DNA from: Bradyrhizobium sp.
Lineage (GTDB): Bacteria; Pseudomonadota; Alphaproteobacteria; Rhizobiales; Xanthobacteraceae
Direction: 5' to 3'
Length of the DNA stretch: 64,000 nucleotides
Assembly (NCBI RefSeq): GCF_016219575.1
Contig: NZ_JACRMG010000008.1
Location: forward strand, 37,618 to 101,617
The notes under the pieces were generated by a model. That model made no database searches. It saw only the letters and a list, made by a program, of their open reading frames with translations, and had not been told where the DNA came from. Every line of letters begins with the position of its first letter. The first letter of the stretch is position 1. Positions 27,698-35,769 of the stretch are shown here, in pieces. A program made the translations under genes and the position numbers.

Positions 27698-28102
27698 TCA
27701 GAACGGCCAGAAGCGCGACACGCTGGCGACCCCTGCGGAAACCAGAACGGCGATGGTCAGCAGGATGCCGCAGACCCGGCCGGCGTTGAACTGCCAGGTG
27801 CCCGGCCGCGCATACATGCCGAGCGGATGCAGCAGCCGGGTGAGCAGCAGCCCGCCCATCAGGAGGTGCACGCGGCCCGCCGGCATGCCGGACATTTCCA
27901 GCAAGGCAATTAGCAGGGCGATGATCGGCACATATTCGATGAAGTTCGCATGCACGCGGATCGCGCTGCGCAGTTGCCTGTTGTCGGCATCGCCGAACAG
28001 CACGCGATTGTTCCGGCGCAACCGCGCCACCTGCAAGGCGAGCACGGCGTAGATGAGGGCGAGGATCGCGAGATAGAAGGCGGTGACGGACGGCGCGTGC
28101 AT
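27698..28102 (-). CDS. MAPEG family membrane protein
   Basis: 134 residues with four helices, the size and layout of MAPEG proteins (membrane-associated eicosanoid and glutathione metabolism). The key family motif is visible as AIRVHANFIEYVPIIALLIALLE (R-x-H-x-N-x-x-E-Y-x-P), along with GRVHLLMGGLLLTRLLHPLGMY. May act as a membrane glutathione transferase. GAGGGGAG precedes the ATG. A palindromic repeat lies upstream. Confidence 0.85.
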   Translation of the reverse strand: MHAPSVTAFYLAILALIYAVLALQVARLRRNNRVLFGDADNRQLRSAIRVHANFIEYVPIIALLIALLEMSGMPAGRVHLLMGGLLLTRLLHPLGMYARPGTWQFNAGRVCGILLTIAVLVSAGVASVSRFWPF

Positions 28103-28150
28103 GGTGTGCTCCCCTCAATGCGTCATCGGTTCAGCGATGCGCGCAGCATT

Positions 28151-28302
28151 GCCCCTTCTCCCCTTGTGGGAGAAGGTGGCAGCCGAAGGCTGCCGGATGA
28201 GGGGTCTCGATCCACGCGAGAATCTTTCCGCTGAGCTAACCCCTCACCCAAGCGCACTTGCGGCTGATGTCCTTCTTGCCCTCTCCCACAAGGGGAAAGG
28301 GC
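28151..28302. repeat. Large palindromic intergenic repeat
   Basis: GCCCCTTCTCCCCTTGTGGG ... GGCAGCCGAAGGCTGCCGGATGAGGGG ... CCCCTCACCC ... CCCTCTCCCACAAGGGGAAAGGGC: ~150-base imperfect inverted repeat, widespread type in rhizobial genomes, sitting between two same-strand genes. Confidence 0.75.
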
Positions 28303-28329
28303 GCAATAACGGGCGGCTGTGGATGAGCG

Positions 28330-29736
28330 TCAGATCGCGCCGACCCAGTTGCCATGGAAACCGTCGGGCACGCGGTGGCCGAGATGCACCAGCGCCGCGG
28401 GGCCGCTCTCGACATCCTGTGCGTTGAACACCGCAAGGTCGCTGCGGTTCTCTCGCGCGCGCCAGACCACCGCGAGCAGCCAGCCGTCGCCCTCGGCCGC
28501 ATCCTTGCCGCGCTCGACGAAGACCGGCTCGGAGAGGGTATCGCCGGCCGGCAGCAGGTAGTTGCCGAGCCGTTTGCCCCTGCCGTCGACATGGACGATG
28601 CCCGACAGCGCACCGAACATCGGCAGATCCGGATTGGCGCAGGCGTACCAGCCGTGCCTGGTCGTCAATCCGGCACGGCGATCGTCGACGCGCGGGAATT
28701 CGCCGGTCAGGCCATCGTCAAGATAGGTTTGCGTGAAGCGGTCGGTATTGCCGGCGAGGTCGAAGGTCCAGCGGCAATAGCGGGCGCGCGACTTTACCGG
28801 GTCCGTCGGCGTGCCGTCGGGATGGTTGAACAGCGGCGCCTCCTCGTACTGCATGACATCGGCGATGATGCGGTTGCCTTCTTCCCAGGCGTTCATGATG
28901 TGGAAGACGTAGCAGGTCTCGGCGCGGAACCAGACGATGTCCTTGGCCGCCCCGTTTCGCTTCATCACGCCGACATAGGCGCCTTTCTCGGGCTCCCAGG
29001 CGTAAGGCGCCTTGCCGCGCATGGCGCGCTCCATGCTGCCGGTGATGGGCAGGATCGGGAACAGCATGTGGTTCTCGGTGACGATGAAGTCGTGCACCAT
29101 GCTGGCATAGGGCGCGTCGAACCGGTCGAAGCGCGTGACCGTACCGGCAGAGGAAACCGAGCCGAAGGACAGCGTCGGCGTCAGCGGGCCGGCGGCGTTG
29201 TAGCCGAAGAACACCATCTCGCCGGTGACCGGATCGATCTTGGGATGCGCGGTGAAGGAGCCCTGGATGGCGCCGCTATAGTCGCAATAGCCGCGCCGGT
29301 TCAGCGTGCCCGGCTCGATCTCGGTCGGCATGTGGCCTTCCTCGAGCGCCAGCAGGCGGCCGGCATGGAAGATGATGTTGGTGTTGGCGACGCCGCCGTC
29401 ATTGGTGACATCGGCGGGCGTGCCCGGCAGCTTGCGGCCGAAACCGCCGAACAGCGCGCGGCCGGCATCGTGCTCGGCCTGCCATTTGGGAGTGCGGACC
29501 CAGCGGTTGCGGTAGCTGGCGCGGCCGTCCTCGAGATGGAAGGCGTGCAGCATGCCGTCGCCGACGAACCAGTGCGCGCCGGGGGAGTCGAATTGCGGAT
29601 TGGGGCCATTGCGATAAAGCGTGCCGTTTAGCTCGCGCGGCAACTCGCCGGTGATCTTTAGAAACGGCGCGTCGCATTCCATCGGGATCGGCGCCAGATT
29701 GGTCCGCGCCGCGTTTGATGTCACCTGGTCGTGCAT
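28330..29736 (-). CDS. Carotenoid oxygenase family (RPE65/lignostilbene dioxygenase-like) protein
   Basis: Fe(II) dioxygenase cleaving a C=C bond in carotenoids, apocarotenoids or stilbene-like aromatics. The 468 residues carry all four iron-binding His of the seven-bladed propeller: H164 (FTAHPKIDP), H215 (MVHDFIVTENH), H279 (CYVFHIMNAWEEG) and H461 (PDGFHGNW). The N-terminal YRNGPNPQF and HWFVGDGMLHAF are family signatures. The substrate is not predictable; no carotenoid biosynthesis gene is in the window. GGGAG precedes the ATG. It is divergent from tetR, whose product probably represses both through the shared operators. Confidence 0.9.
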   Translation of the reverse strand: MHDQVTSNAARTNLAPIPMECDAPFLKITGELPRELNGTLYRNGPNPQFDSPGAHWFVGDGMLHAFHLEDGRASYRNRWVRTPKWQAEHDAGRALFGGFGRKLPGTPADVTNDGGVANTNIIFHAGRLLALEEGHMPTEIEPGTLNRRGYCDYSGAIQGSFTAHPKIDPVTGEMVFFGYNAAGPLTPTLSFGSVSSAGTVTRFDRFDAPYASMVHDFIVTENHMLFPILPITGSMERAMRGKAPYAWEPEKGAYVGVMKRNGAAKDIVWFRAETCYVFHIMNAWEEGNRIIADVMQYEEAPLFNHPDGTPTDPVKSRARYCRWTFDLAGNTDRFTQTYLDDGLTGEFPRVDDRRAGLTTRHGWYACANPDLPMFGALSGIVHVDGRGKRLGNYLLPAGDTLSEPVFVERGKDAAEGDGWLLAVVWRARENRSDLAVFNAQDVESGPAALVHLGHRVPDGFHGNWVGAI

Positions 29737-29757
29737 GGCCTACTCCCTGAGCACTTT

Positions 29758-29776
29758 ATCTTTACATCGTAAAGAT
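29758..29776. promoter_or_regulatory. Perfect palindromic operator between carotenoid oxygenase and tetR
   Basis: ATCTTTAC-ATC-GTAAAGAT, 8-3-8 perfect inverted repeat, just downstream of the oxygenase -10 (29783-29778). Same arms as 27572-27590. Confidence 0.7.
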
Positions 29777-29777
29777 A

Positions 29778-29806
29778 TGAGTAGTGCGCATGCCAGCTTT
29801 CGTCAA
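29778..29806 (-). promoter_or_regulatory. Promoter of the carotenoid oxygenase gene
   Basis: Minus strand TTGACG (29806-29801), 17-base spacer, TACTCA (29783-29778). Same layout relative to the two operators as at 27591-27619. Confidence 0.5.
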
Positions 29807-29811
29807 GTAAA

Positions 29812-29830
29812 ATCTTTACACTGTCAAAAT
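29812..29830. promoter_or_regulatory. Second operator copy, overlapping the tetR promoter
   Basis: ATCTTTAC-ACT-GTCAAAAT, identical to 27625-27643. On the plus strand TTTACA (29815-29820), 17 bases, TATAAG (29838-29843) forms a promoter for tetR that this operator overlaps at the -35, implying autoregulation. Confidence 0.65.
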
Positions 29831-29850
29831 TGCGACATATAAGGATTCGC

Positions 29851-30567
29851 ATGGCAAGAAAACCAAGTCAAAACAAGGCGAATCGTCCTCTCGCCCGCGG
29901 TGTAGCGAAGCCCGCGGCGGTGAGACAGGCGGTGCGGCGCAACCGCGCAGACAGGGATTCGCCCTATCACCACGGCGCGTTGCGCGAGGCGCTGTTGCAG
30001 GCGGCGGAAAAAGTGCTCGAACGCGACGGACTGCCGGGCCTCACATTGCGCGCGGTGGCGCGCGAGGCGGGCGTGTCGCATGCCGCGCCAACCCATCATT
30101 TCGGCGATCTCACCGGGCTGCTCAGCGAACTCGCAGCGATCGGCTACCGGCAATTCAACGCGGCGATGATGGCGGCGAACGCTTCCGGCACGCCGCAGGA
30201 GAAGGGGATGGCGAGCGCAAAGGCCTACATCGCCTATGCGCAGGCCCATCCCGGCATGTACGGGCTAATGTTCCGCACCGAACGGCTCGACATGGAGCGG
30301 CCGGCGCTGCACGAGGCCGCCAGCGCCGCATTCGCCGGCCTTGCCCGCGGGGTCGGCGCCAGCCGCCAGGAACAAATCGCGGCGGAGGCGCTGTCGCTGC
30401 AACAGGCCGGCGCGGTCGCGCGTGCCTGGTCGATGGTGCATGGCTTCACCATGCTGCTGCTCGACAACCGCATGTCCGACATCCTGCGGCGGCTGCCCAA
30501 GGGCACCACGATGGACCAGCTGTTCGAGGCCATGCTGAAAAGCCCCGGTCCGCGGCCGCCGGCATAG
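29851..30567 (+). CDS. TetR/AcrR family transcriptional regulator
   Basis: 238 residues. After a basic, unstructured N-terminus (~35 residues), the TetR helix-turn-helix is clear: ALREALLQAAEKVLERDGL then TLRAVAREAGVSHAAPTHHFGDLTGLL. The C-terminal ligand-binding domain (~85-230, TetR_C_33-like with HPGMYGLMF) is helical. AAGGA lies 5 bases before the ATG at 29851, though the predicted transcript may start almost at the ATG. Divergent from the carotenoid oxygenase with operators between, so it likely represses itself, the oxygenase and the membrane gene at 26976-27554. Inducer unknown. Confidence 0.88.
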   Translation: MARKPSQNKANRPLARGVAKPAAVRQAVRRNRADRDSPYHHGALREALLQAAEKVLERDGLPGLTLRAVAREAGVSHAAPTHHFGDLTGLLSELAAIGYRQFNAAMMAANASGTPQEKGMASAKAYIAYAQAHPGMYGLMFRTERLDMERPALHEAASAAFAGLARGVGASRQEQIAAEALSLQQAGAVARAWSMVHGFTMLLLDNRMSDILRRLPKGTTMDQLFEAMLKSPGPRPPA

Positions 30568-30569
30568 AA

Positions 30570-30616
30570 GGCGCGAAGCGCCGGCATGTCGGGGCATAGC
30601 CGGTGCGAAGCACCGG
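30570..30616. terminator. Pair of GC hairpins between convergent genes
   Basis: GGCGC-GAA-GCGCC (30570-30582) and CCGGTGC-GAA-GCACCGG (30600-30616), both with GAA loops and flanking CCGGC repeats. No T-tract follows, so termination is only possible; they may be a decayed tandem repeat. Confidence 0.35.
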
Positions 30617-30630
30617 CGTGTCAAAGAGAG

Positions 30631-31269
30631 TCAGCGGCTCGCCAGCTCCACCGCGCGGCCGCTGTTGCCGACGGTCTTCACCTTGTCCTGGCCGCATTTG
30701 AACTGGCGGGCGAGTTCGTCGGCCGCCCTGCGGGCCAGTTCGTTGGCGTCGGGATTGGCGGCCACGTCGACATAGGCGACATGGCAGACCGGGCCCGGCG
30801 ACAGCCGCGTCACCGCCAGCATCTGCTTGGCGATGGGCCGGCCGTCCTTGTCGGGGTCGGCATTGTCGGCGATGTGCCAGCGCTGGATGGTCGCATAGGG
30901 CCTGCCGTTGGCGGCGCGCCATTCGACCGTATTGGTGGTCGAATTGAACGGGCCGAACCAGGTCTGCGCCGCCGGTTCCCGGGAGGCGCCGAGGCGGTTG
31001 CGCCCGACCGAGACGGTCTCGCGCAAATCATCCTCGGCAATCAGCACGATCAGGCCGTTCTTGCCCGGGCAGACCCGGACGGTGCTGTCGTCGACGCCAT
31101 TGCCGGCGCTCCTGACGCGGCAATCCCTGGGCGCGGTCGAGGTGTAGCTGCTGCCGATTGTTTCGGCATTCGATTGCAAAATCAGGGCAGCGCTGGCGGC
31201 AAGCAGCGTCAGCGCGGTGACCAGAATTGTGACAGTCGAGGGAATGCACCGCATCGGCCGGCCCGTCAT
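30631..31269 (-). CDS. Conserved exported protein of unknown function
   Basis: 212 residues with an N-terminal hydrophobic segment (STVTILVTALTLLAASAALIL) acting as signal peptide or anchor. The mature part has paired Cys (RDCRVRS, VRVCPGKNG, GPVCHVAYV, QFKCGQDK), likely disulfide bonded in the periplasm. No domain recognised. The precise start is uncertain, with a second ATG five codons later; neither has a good ribosome site. Confidence 0.6.
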   Translation of the reverse strand: MTGRPMRCIPSTVTILVTALTLLAASAALILQSNAETIGSSYTSTAPRDCRVRSAGNGVDDSTVRVCPGKNGLIVLIAEDDLRETVSVGRNRLGASREPAAQTWFGPFNSTTNTVEWRAANGRPYATIQRWHIADNADPDKDGRPIAKQMLAVTRLSPGPVCHVAYVDVAANPDANELARRAADELARQFKCGQDKVKTVGNSGRAVELASR

Positions 31270-31410
31270 TGCAGGGTTTCATGCCGTAAGACGCTCGCAA
31301 TCTGGGGACGGTTCAATCGCAATGCGGGAAACACCTGACAGCGAAGCGGAATCGTTCTAGAAGGGTGGCTTCGCGACACACCTGACAGCACAAGCGTTTT
31401 TCAGTCGATC

Positions 31411-32112
31411 ATGCCTGCCATTTCGTCGAATAAACCCTACCGCATCGGCCGCTCCGCCACCGGGCTCGGCCTCTTCGCCACCAGGCCGATCAAGAAGGGC
31501 ACCCGGATCATCCGCTATTTCGGGCCGCTGCTCGATTGCAACAAGAAAAAGGACGATGCGATCGAGAACAAGTACCTGTTCCAGCTGACCAACCGCTGGA
31601 CCATCGACGGCTCGGTGCGGGAGAACATCGCCCGCTACATCAACCATGCCTGCAAGCCGAATGCGGAATCCGACGTCAAACCGCGCAAGCGCAAGGTCTT
31701 CATCCGCGCCATCAAGAACATCGAGGCCGGCGAGGAGATCAACTACGACTACGGCACCGACTACTTCAAGGAATACCTGAAGCCGATCGGCTGCAAGTGC
31801 GACGCCTGCGTGAAGAAGCGTGCGAAGAAGCGCGCCGAGGCGAGGGCGGAGAAGCAGCGCCTGAAGGCAAAGGCCGAGAAGAAGGCGCGCAAGGCCGCCG
31901 AGAAGCTCGCGAAGGAAAAAGAGAAGCTGGCGCGGAAGGCGCGCGAAAAGGCGCAGAAGGACGCCCAGCTCAAGCGCAAGCAGGCCGGGCGCAAGACGCT
32001 GAACGGCGCGCATCTGAACGGACACGGATCGCACAAGATCCATGCCGTGCAGCCGCAGATCCCCGTGCGCGCGAGCGACGGGCAGGGTCGCGTGCAGCGC
32101 GCCTCAGCCTGA
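31411..32112 (+). CDS. SET-domain protein with histone-H1-like basic tail
   Basis: Predicted protein-lysine methyltransferase, 233 residues. Residues 8-133 form a compact SET domain: GRSATGLGLFATRPIKKGTRI (SAM-binding start), N78-H79 in YINHAC, and GEEINYDYG with Y112/Y114. The post-SET zinc site is complete (C81 with C128-x-C130-x2-C133). Residues 134-200 are almost only Lys, Ala, Arg and Glu (KKRAKKRAEARAEKQR ...), resembling an H1-type DNA-binding tail or a charged helix. A Gly/His-rich end follows. No histone-like target gene is adjacent. Unlike effector proteins, it has no secretion signal that I can see. Confidence 0.85.
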   Translation: MPAISSNKPYRIGRSATGLGLFATRPIKKGTRIIRYFGPLLDCNKKKDDAIENKYLFQLTNRWTIDGSVRENIARYINHACKPNAESDVKPRKRKVFIRAIKNIEAGEEINYDYGTDYFKEYLKPIGCKCDACVKKRAKKRAEARAEKQRLKAKAEKKARKAAEKLAKEKEKLARKAREKAQKDAQLKRKQAGRKTLNGAHLNGHGSHKIHAVQPQIPVRASDGQGRVQRASA

Positions 32113-32194
32113 ACCCAACACCGGTCCGGCGCTCAACAGGGGCGCCGGATGGTGTCGTATGCGGGCAATGCTGGCGTCTCGCCGCAGCGATCGC

Positions 32195-32372
32195 CTAGAT
32201 CCCCTTGAAGATATTTCCAGCGAACAGGGCGGCGTAGCCGATCAGCAGCACCTCGAACGCATGCTTGCTGGCCCATGGAATGGACACTCCGGCATAGTGG
32301 ACCAGCAGGGCGATGACGGCGAGGATGACCGAGACAATAAAGACAGGAAGGGTCGGCGCGCTGAGATTCATG
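32195..32372 (-). pseudogene. Small membrane protein gene with apparent +1 frameshift
   Basis: Reading leftwards, GGGGGAA then ATG at 32372 starts MNLSAPTLPVF. The frame is then lost. If one A of the AAAA run at 32339-32342 is removed, it continues as FIVSVILAVIALLVHYAG and ends FAGNIFKGI with a stop at 32195-32197. The reconstructed product has 58 residues and two helices, and looks like the short conserved membrane proteins frequent in this genus. Either a real single-base insertion or a sequencing error in a homopolymer. Confidence 0.5.
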
Positions 32373-32520
32373 ACGATTCCCCCAAGATGTTCTAGCCGCG
32401 CAATTGCGGTGGCAAATGAAGCGATGCCGCAAGGCCTCTTGGCAAGGAAAATTGCGAGTGCTCATGCGTGTTTTCGCGCCGATGTTGCCGGCCAGGCGCA
32501 TTAGGCGAGCGTGGTCGGGC

Positions 32521-32919
32521 TTACGCCGCGACCGTGTCGCCGCTCTTGCGCAGGCCGATAAATTGCAGCTCGGCGAACACGCCGGTGGCGATCGCCTGCG
32601 CCACCACCATGGCCATACCGAGCGCATTGGGCGAGACGGCGCCGGAGAACAACAGCGCAATGCTGCCGAGTGTCCAGGCGGCGTTGCCTGCGATCACCAC
32701 CAGCACCAGCGCCTTCATCGGGGTCTGCCTCGAGCCGAGCCAGCCGACGAAGGCGGCATAGGTGATCAGGAACAGGCCGACTTCACGCAGGAAAATCTCG
32801 GGCAGGTTGAACAGCGGGGCGAAGGCGCCGGCGCCGAGGGCAAAACCCAGCGCGGCGACGCCGCTGAAGATGGCATCCGCAATCAGGGCGCGGCGCAGGA
32901 ACGAGGACGGGTTGATCAT
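32521..32919 (-). CDS. Small four-helix membrane protein
   Basis: 132 residues with four hydrophobic helices (ALIADAIFSGVAALGFALG, EVGLFLITYAAFVGWLG, ALVLVVIAGNAAWTLGSIALL, ALGMAMVVAQAIATGVFAEL). Family not named with certainty; similar proteins are usually annotated as integral membrane proteins of unknown role. GGAG lies before the ATG at 32919. Divergent from an XRE-type regulator 133 bases away, with an ATTAC-N7-GTAAT palindrome at 33002-33018 between them, so likely its target. Confidence 0.65.
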   Translation of the reverse strand: MINPSSFLRRALIADAIFSGVAALGFALGAGAFAPLFNLPEIFLREVGLFLITYAAFVGWLGSRQTPMKALVLVVIAGNAAWTLGSIALLFSGAVSPNALGMAMVVAQAIATGVFAELQFIGLRKSGDTVAA

Positions 32920-33052
32920 GGCAGTTCTCCTTGTGCTTTCGGGGGTGGGGGAGGTGGAAAGCCTTTGTTGGCCAGGATGACGGCCCGGCCGCGCCGTTTC
33001 GATTACCTCGCACGTAATGGAATGCGCTGATTTCGCATGGTAGGTTTCCACC

Positions 33053-33871
33053 ATGAACGCACATGCATCTGCGGCGCGGGCCGAACCGGCAAGACCGCTT
33101 CACGTTGGCGAGCACCTGCGCGAATGGCGGCAGCGCCGTCATCTGAGCCAGCTCGACCTCGCCGGCGAAGCCGAGATTTCCGCGCGGCATCTGAGCTTCG
33201 TGGAAACCGGCCGCTCGGCGCCGTCGCGCGATATGGTGCTCAAACTGGCGGAGCGACTGGACGTGCCCCTGCGCGAACGCAACGTGCTTCTCGTCGCCGC
33301 CGGCTTTGCGCCGGCCTTCCCGCAACGCGCGCTCGACGATCCCGCGCTGAAGTCGGCGCGCGAGGCGATCGACCTCGTCCTGAAGGCGCATGAGCCGAAC
33401 CCGGCGCTGGCCTATGACCGGCACTGGAATCTGGTGGCGGCCAACCGGATGCTGGCGCCGATCCTGGAAGGCGTGCCGCCAAAGCTGCTCAGCCCGCCCT
33501 TCAATATCCTGCGGCTGGCCTTCCATCCCGAGGGGCTTGCCCCGCGCACCGTCAATCTCGGCGAATGGGCCGCGCATCTGCTGGAGCGGCTGCATCGCCA
33601 GTGCGAGGCGACCGCCGATCCCGAACTGATCAGGCTCTACAATGATCTGCGCAGCTATCCGCTGCCCGCGCGTTCGGGGCCGGTGTCAGCGGACAATGTC
33701 GCGATCCCCTTCAAGCTCCGTCACCAGGGCGAGGTGCTGAGTTTCATTTCCACCACCATGGTGTTCGGCACGCCCGTCGACGTCACGCTGTCGGAGCTCG
33801 CGCTGGAGACGTTCTTCCCCGCGGACGAACTGACCGCCCGGCGGCTGAAGGAGATGCAGCCGCGCGATTGA
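33053..33871 (+). CDS. XRE/MmyB-type transcriptional regulator (first of two)
   Basis: 272 residues. N-terminal XRE helix-turn-helix (HLREWRQRRHLSQLDLAGEAEISARHLSFVETGRSAPS), then the MmyB-like ligand-binding domain from ~100 (HEPNPALAYDRHWNLVAANRML ...), a PAS-like fold that binds small molecules or fatty acids in a characterised homologue. Divergent from the membrane gene at 32521-32919, which it may control. A paralogue follows in tandem at 33993. Confidence 0.85.
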   Translation: MNAHASAARAEPARPLHVGEHLREWRQRRHLSQLDLAGEAEISARHLSFVETGRSAPSRDMVLKLAERLDVPLRERNVLLVAAGFAPAFPQRALDDPALKSAREAIDLVLKAHEPNPALAYDRHWNLVAANRMLAPILEGVPPKLLSPPFNILRLAFHPEGLAPRTVNLGEWAAHLLERLHRQCEATADPELIRLYNDLRSYPLPARSGPVSADNVAIPFKLRHQGEVLSFISTTMVFGTPVDVTLSELALETFFPADELTARRLKEMQPRD

Positions 33872-33942
33872 GCACGATCCGGAGAAGTGGAGACCGGTCT
33901 TCCCTGCGACAAACGCGAAGCGTTTGCGCGGAGATCATGCTC
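33869..33942. repeat. Palindromic intergenic repeat
   Basis: GAGCACGATCCGGAGAAGTGG...ACCGGTCTTCC ... GATCATGCTC, imperfect palindrome of the common genus type, between the two XRE genes and touching the stop codon of the first. Confidence 0.7.
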
Positions 33943-33992
33943 CAGCAAAGTGACGCGTTTACAGCAGCGTTGCGCTTTCGCATAATCCGCGC

Positions 33993-34814
33993 ATGGACAG
34001 GCGCCTCTCCAAATCCGAATCGCACGGCAATCCCGTCGGCGATCTCCTGCGCGGCTGGCGCACCCGCCGCGCCATGAGTCAGGCCGATCTTGCTTTCGAG
34101 GCCGGCATCTCGATCAAGCATCTGAGCTTCGTCGAAACCGGCAAGGCCGTCGGCAGCCGCGATATCCTACTGCAACTGGCCGGCGCGCTTGATCTATCGC
34201 TGCGCGACCGCAACGCGCTGCTCGAGGCCGGCGGCTTTGCGCGGCAGTATGGCGAGCGCGATCTGGCCGCGCCCGAGGTCGCAGACGCAAAGCGCGCGAT
34301 CGATCTCCTGTTGAAGCGACACGAGCCGTTTCCCGCCATCGTCACCGATCGGCGCTGGAACGTGCTGCAGGCCAATGCCGCGGCGGCGCGGCTGATGACG
34401 ATGCTGCTGGGCGAGGCGCGCATGCAGCGCCCGCTCAACCACATGCGGATGTTTCTCGCGCCGGACGAGTTGCGCCCCTATGTCGAGAACTGGCCGAAAG
34501 TCGCCGCCGCGCTGCTGATGCGCGCGCGGCACGAGGCGATGGCGGCGCCGCTCGATCTTGCGCTGCAATCGACCTGGCGCGAGCTGTTGAAGCTGCCCGA
34601 TCTGCCGGCGGCCCAGTTCGACGAGAACGAGACGCCGGGTCCGCTGTGCGAGGTGCGCCTGCGCAAGGGCGACATCGCGGTGGGCCTGATCGGCACGGTG
34701 CTCACGCTCGGCACGCCGCAGGACATCACGTTGCAGGAACTGCGCGTGGAGATGTTCATGCCGGCGGACGATGCGTCGCAGGCCGTTCTCGAAGAAGCGG
34801 CTCACGACGCCTGA
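33993..34814 (+). CDS. XRE/MmyB-type transcriptional regulator (second of two)
   Basis: 273 residues with the same architecture as its upstream neighbour: XRE domain (LLRGWRTRRAMSQADLAFEAGISIKHLSFVETGKAVGS) and MmyB-like domain (HEPFPAIVTDRRWNVLQANAA ...). The two differ at most positions outside the motifs, so the duplication is old. It converges on the thioesterase gene with a 13-base overlap of coding ends. Target unknown. Confidence 0.85.
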   Translation: MDRRLSKSESHGNPVGDLLRGWRTRRAMSQADLAFEAGISIKHLSFVETGKAVGSRDILLQLAGALDLSLRDRNALLEAGGFARQYGERDLAAPEVADAKRAIDLLLKRHEPFPAIVTDRRWNVLQANAAAARLMTMLLGEARMQRPLNHMRMFLAPDELRPYVENWPKVAAALLMRARHEAMAAPLDLALQSTWRELLKLPDLPAAQFDENETPGPLCEVRLRKGDIAVGLIGTVLTLGTPQDITLQELRVEMFMPADDASQAVLEEAAHDA

Positions 34815-35599
34815 GCCTGCGCCTCGCGCCGCTCGAAGCTCATCGCCTGCATCACTTCCGCGAACGGTCCCTGGCGGTCGCTCAGCGTCGCCGTGGTCAG
34901 CCCTGCGCCATTGGCGCCGACTCGCGTCCGTGAGCGGATCAGGATCCACTCGCCCTCGGGCGGCCGGAAGAAATACAGGCTGATCTCGGGATTGATGAAG
35001 GTCCATTCGCGCATGTCGACGATCTGCGCGACGCCGCTGGAGAAATCCGCAGCCTGCACCGCCTGCAACAGCGGCGTGTTGGCCTCGCCCTCGACCATGG
35101 GCACGTCGAGCCGCATCCATGCCGCCGCGGGGCCGGGCTTCTCCAGCGCGCCCTCGATCAGGCGCACCGAGACGTTCTGGAAATATTTGCTCCAGCGTTG
35201 CGCGAAGCCCGGCGGCGGCGTGCCGCTCTCGGGCGGCGCATCGGCGGCCGCGGTCTTGCCGAAGGGGTCGGCGGGCGACTCGCCGCCCTGCGCGGTCAAG
35301 AGCGCCGTGCAGCGGCCGATTTCGGTGTCGCCGTCCATCAGCCGCACCTGCAGCGTCTTGGCCTTGCGGCCGTCGCGCAGCATCTCGCTCGCCACGCCGA
35401 ACGCGCGCAATCCTGCCGGCCGCCAGAGATCGAAGGTGAGGCGGCGCACCGCGAAGCCGCTGGCATTGGCCAGCCGCTCCACCTCGCGCGTCATCAGTCC
35501 GGTGGTGGCGCTGCCTTGCAGCATGTCCGGCGACCACGGTCCTCCCGCCTGCTCGGTAGCACGGAACAGGGGGCCTTCGGGCTTGAAAATGGCGGTCAT
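34802..35599 (-). CDS. Acyl-CoA thioesterase family (TesB-like double hot-dog) protein
   Basis: 265 residues with two hot-dog halves as in TesB-type thioesterases. N-terminal region: TTGLMTREVERLANASGFAVRRLTFDLWRPAGLRAFGVASEML. The C-terminal half contains AQIVDMREWTFINPEISLYFFRPPEGEWILI, the second hot-dog with likely catalytic Asp. Substrate unknown. GCGGAG precedes the ATG. Divergent from the DsbA-like gene. Confidence 0.75.
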   Translation of the reverse strand: MTAIFKPEGPLFRATEQAGGPWSPDMLQGSATTGLMTREVERLANASGFAVRRLTFDLWRPAGLRAFGVASEMLRDGRKAKTLQVRLMDGDTEIGRCTALLTAQGGESPADPFGKTAAADAPPESGTPPPGFAQRWSKYFQNVSVRLIEGALEKPGPAAAWMRLDVPMVEGEANTPLLQAVQAADFSSGVAQIVDMREWTFINPEISLYFFRPPEGEWILIRSRTRVGANGAGLTTATLSDRQGPFAEVMQAMSFERREAQAQAS

Positions 35600-35769
35600 G
35601 GGCGTCTCCGCTGGGCGTTCGTCGGTCGATTGCTATGGCGGCTCCGCGAATCCCGCAATAACCGCGGAGGTTATGTTGGGTGGGCCATGCGGCCCCCGCC
35701 CTTGTCCCGCCGCGGGATCGGGCTATGTTCAGCGCTCCATTCCAGCCGGGAGAAGTCCAGGAGAATGCC

